From an uncultured Lachnospiraceae bacterium (GTDB lineage Bacteria; Bacillota; Clostridia; Lachnospirales; Lachnospiraceae): DNA of 7,212 nt. The stretch spans positions 1-7,212 of the forward strand of contig CANRMO010000124.1 of the NCBI GenBank assembly GCA_947631755.1, written 5' to 3'. The translations under genes and the position numbers were made by a program. The notes under the pieces were generated by a model. The model saw only the letters and a list, made by a program, of their open reading frames with translations. It ran no database searches and was not told the DNA's origin. Positions within the stretch are counted from its first letter, which is position 1. Each line of letters starts with the position of its first letter. This document shows, piece by piece, positions 5,722 through 7,212 of this stretch.

Positions 5722-6323
5722 TTTTTGTCCCGGGAAATGACAATTGCGTCCATATCCGCCGGCATCCCAGCCTCCGCAAGCCGCTCTGCGATCTCTCCCA
5801 GCACCCCCAGCCCCATGAGAAAGATACAAGTGTCGCTCCCCCGGGCCATCGCCGCAAAATCGATATCCGCCAGGCGGTTCCGCCTGTCATGGGCCGTCAC
5901 CACATGGAAGCCCCCCGCAATCCCCCTGTGTGTGGCCGGAATCCCCGCCGCTGCCACTCCCGCCGTAGCGGAGGACACGCCGGGCACTACCTCAAAATCC
6001 ACACCATGCTCAATCAGGGCGAGGATTTCCTCCCCGCCCCGGCCAAAAACAAAGGGATCCCCGCCCTTGAGGCGCACTACCAGATCCCTTTCCCTGGCTC
6101 TCTCCACAAGAAGAGCATTGATCTCTGACTGCCCCAAAGTATGCTGGCCGCTCTCTTTCCCCACATAGATCAATTCACAGTCCTCTCTCACATATCCCAG
6201 CAGTTCCGGGGACGCCAGGCGGTCATAGACCACACAGTCCGCCTGCGACAGAAGTTCCCTGCCCCGGACCGTGATCAGTTCCGGGTCCCCCGGCCCGGCC
6301 CCTACCAGATACACTTTACTCAC
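5571..6323 (-). CDS. cobA: CobA (uroporphyrinogen-III C-methyltransferase), frameshifted half of a CobA-HemD fusion
   Basis: SAM-dependent uroporphyrinogen-III methyltransferase, which makes precorrin-2 for siroheme and cobalamin. Residues 1-198 are clean family sequence: VGAGPGDPELITVRG (7-21), VVYDRL (31-36), the SAM-binding LKGGDPFVFGRGGEE (85-99), VPGVSSATAG (113-122), GIPATHRG (127-134), VTAHD (142-146) and FLMGL (168-172). After ISR (196-198) the family expects a glycine and about four more residues before QKV. Here the frame continues as DKKSARGR and runs 50 codons of unrelated sequence to a stop at 5571. The proper ending lies in the -1 frame from 5721 down and leads into HemD. The truncated product would lack the last strands of the catalytic domain and is probably inactive. 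The start is GTG at 6323, overlapping the hemC stop by 4 nt (GTGA), with AAGGA about 10 nt upstream. Confidence 0.88.
   Translation of the reverse strand: MSKVYLVGAGPGDPELITVRGRELLSQADCVVYDRLASPELLGYVREDCELIYVGKESGQHTLGQSEINALLVERARERDLVVRLKGGDPFVFGRGGEEILALIEHGVDFEVVPGVSSATAGVAAAGIPATHRGIAGGFHVVTAHDRRNRLADIDFAAMARGSDTCIFLMGLGVLGEIAERLAEAGMPADMDAIVISRDKKSARGRSGRLQSLHRDLELSHRPFSWWGAWWHCESILSRPGRQRERSGVF
5719..5740 (-). other. Frameshift/deletion site in cobA-hemD
   Basis: The minus strand reads CCCGGGACAAAAAGTC here. The cobA frame gives S-R-D-K-K-S, while the HemD-linked frame gives G-Q-K-V-C-Q. One added base (or a net loss of 3n+1 bases in the ancestor) rejoins them. The family pattern RG-(T-x-x-x)-QKV is four residues longer than the rejoined sequence, so a deletion of about 13 nt fits better than a single-base error. 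The heptamer CAAAAAG (5727-5721) would permit a -1 slip giving ISRDKKVCQG, but it is not the ideal A-AAA-AAG. Confidence 0.8.
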
Positions 6324-7212
6324 TGCAATCCCATCCTTTCCACTGCCATTTGTGCAAGCTCCTCTGGGTCTGCCGCCGTCACATCCGCGTACCGCAGGCC
6401 GCTCCCGTCACCATACATCCCCCGTAAGCGGTACTCCCCCTCCGCAGTCCTCTCACAGACAGCCCCGGCGGGCACATGGCAGTCCCCGCCGCAAAGGGCA
6501 AGAAACTGCCGTTCCGCCCGCGCCGTAATATCACTCTCATCGTCAGCCAATCGGTCTAACATCCGACAGATCTCCCGATCATCACAGCGGATTTCCAGGG
6601 CAAGCACCCCCTGGGCCGGAGACGGGATCATTTCATCAAATGAAAAATATCCTGTTATCCGGTCACGCAGACCCAGACGATGGAGTCCCGCGGCCGCCAG
6701 CACAATGCCATCCATCTTCTCCTCTTCCATCCTCCTCAGCCGAGTGTCCACATTTCCCCTTATTCCCACCACCCTCAGATCCGGGCGGAGACGCATAAGC
6801 TGCGCCCGTCTTCTGGCGCTGCCAGTGCCGATAACTGCTCCCCGCGGCACTCCGGCCAGCACATTGCCCCCCTGCGGCGCTCCGGGTGCCCCCCCTGTCC
6901 GCTGTATCAGTGCATCCCTTGCGTCCTCTCTCTTCCATGCCCTCGCAAACATCAGACCCTCAGCCGGATCCACCGGCATATCTTTCATGCTGTGGACAGC
7001 GAGCCGGATCGTCCCTGCCAGAATCTCTTCCTCGATTTCTCTCACAAAAAGCCCCTTGCCCCCGATCTGGGCGAGGGGACGGTCTGTCACCCGGTCGCCC
7101 TTTGTAGAAATAGCCTTTATGGCAAATGTGTGCTCCGGATAATTCTGCGCCAGACAATCCCTCACGGATTCTGCCTGTGCCATCGCCAGCCCGGACCCTC
7201 TTGTCCCAATCA
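6320..7212 (-). CDS. hemC: HemC, hydroxymethylbilane synthase (porphobilinogen deaminase), 5' end beyond window
   Basis: Cytoplasmic enzyme joining four porphobilinogens into hydroxymethylbilane. The frame is open to the window edge, and the residues before the ATG at 7183 (IGTRGSGLA, then MAQAESV) are the conserved family N-terminus, so the true start is a few codons outside and ATG 7183 is internal. Counted from the first visible residue: GGKGLFVREIE near 50-60, the catalytic aspartate in AVHSMKDMP (D77), GTGSARRRAQ near 128-137, IRGNVDTRLRR near 150, DGIVLAAAGLHRLG near 167-180, PSPAQGVLALEIR near 197-209, and the cofactor-binding cysteine in CGGDCHVP (C244). All key residues are present and the 296 visible codons are near full length, so this copy looks functional. 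It overlaps cobA by 4 nt, consistent with one operon supplying consecutive steps. Confidence 0.97.
   Translation of the reverse strand, partial: IGTRGSGLAMAQAESVRDCLAQNYPEHTFAIKAISTKGDRVTDRPLAQIGGKGLFVREIEEEILAGTIRLAVHSMKDMPVDPAEGLMFARAWKREDARDALIQRTGGAPGAPQGGNVLAGVPRGAVIGTGSARRRAQLMRLRPDLRVVGIRGNVDTRLRRMEEEKMDGIVLAAAGLHRLGLRDRITGYFSFDEMIPSPAQGVLALEIRCDDREICRMLDRLADDESDITARAERQFLALCGGDCHVPAGAVCERTAEGEYRLRGMYGDGSGLRYADVTAADPEELAQMAVERMGLQ

Noticed and set aside
4807..5829. Reading the HemD frame from the ATG at 5829 as a 340-residue gene
   Set aside because: The first 30 or so codons lie out of frame across conserved CobA sequence and there is no ribosome site, so the frame is entered only through the frameshift.
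6141..7142. 333-codon plus-strand frame opposite hemC
   Set aside because: Its Ser/Pro/Arg-rich composition is typical of the antisense of a GC-rich gene; hemC is certain on the other strand.
1..7212. CRISPR arrays, insertion sequences, tRNA/rRNA genes, defence or phage genes
   Set aside because: No regularly spaced repeats, terminal inverted repeats, transposase motifs or RNA-gene signatures were seen on either strand.

Overview
The window looks like chromosomal DNA from a Gram-positive anaerobe of the Clostridia, probably Lachnospiraceae. This is an inference from three things: an Eubacterium/Roseburia-type RarA N-terminus, lipoproteins with a 'GSAV' Ala/Gly/Ser/Thr linker, and a fused CobA-HemD next to HemC. 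All convincing genes are on the minus strand, so transcription runs from high to low coordinates. No tRNA, rRNA, CRISPR array or mobile element was seen.

From right to left: (1) A tetrapyrrole block, hemC (cut by the right edge) followed with a 4-nt overlap by a cobA-hemD fusion. Together these would turn porphobilinogen into hydroxymethylbilane, uroporphyrinogen III and then precorrin-2, the entry to siroheme and cobalamin. As sequenced, the fusion gene is broken by a frameshift near 5721-5732, inside the last part of the methyltransferase domain. (2) A two-gene unit with its own TTGATT-N17-TATAAT promoter. It encodes two paralogous lipoproteins of about 490-500 residues and unknown family, arranged head to tail and almost touching. 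(3) A 290-nt AT-rich gap with a TTGAAA-N17-TATAAT promoter, an UP-element-like A/T block behind it, a perfect 12-bp hairpin, and a 41-codon leader reading frame that ends in an ATGA overlap with the next gene. (4) yigZ (IMPACT/UPF0029 family), then 52 nt later rarA (AAA+ ATPase of replication-fork maintenance), cut by the left edge after 237 codons.

The tetrapyrrole and rarA/yigZ genes are conserved housekeeping functions; the lipoprotein pair is the accessory part. The points most worth checking are the disrupted cobA-hemD, the uncharacterised lipoprotein pair, and the unusual leader in front of yigZ.
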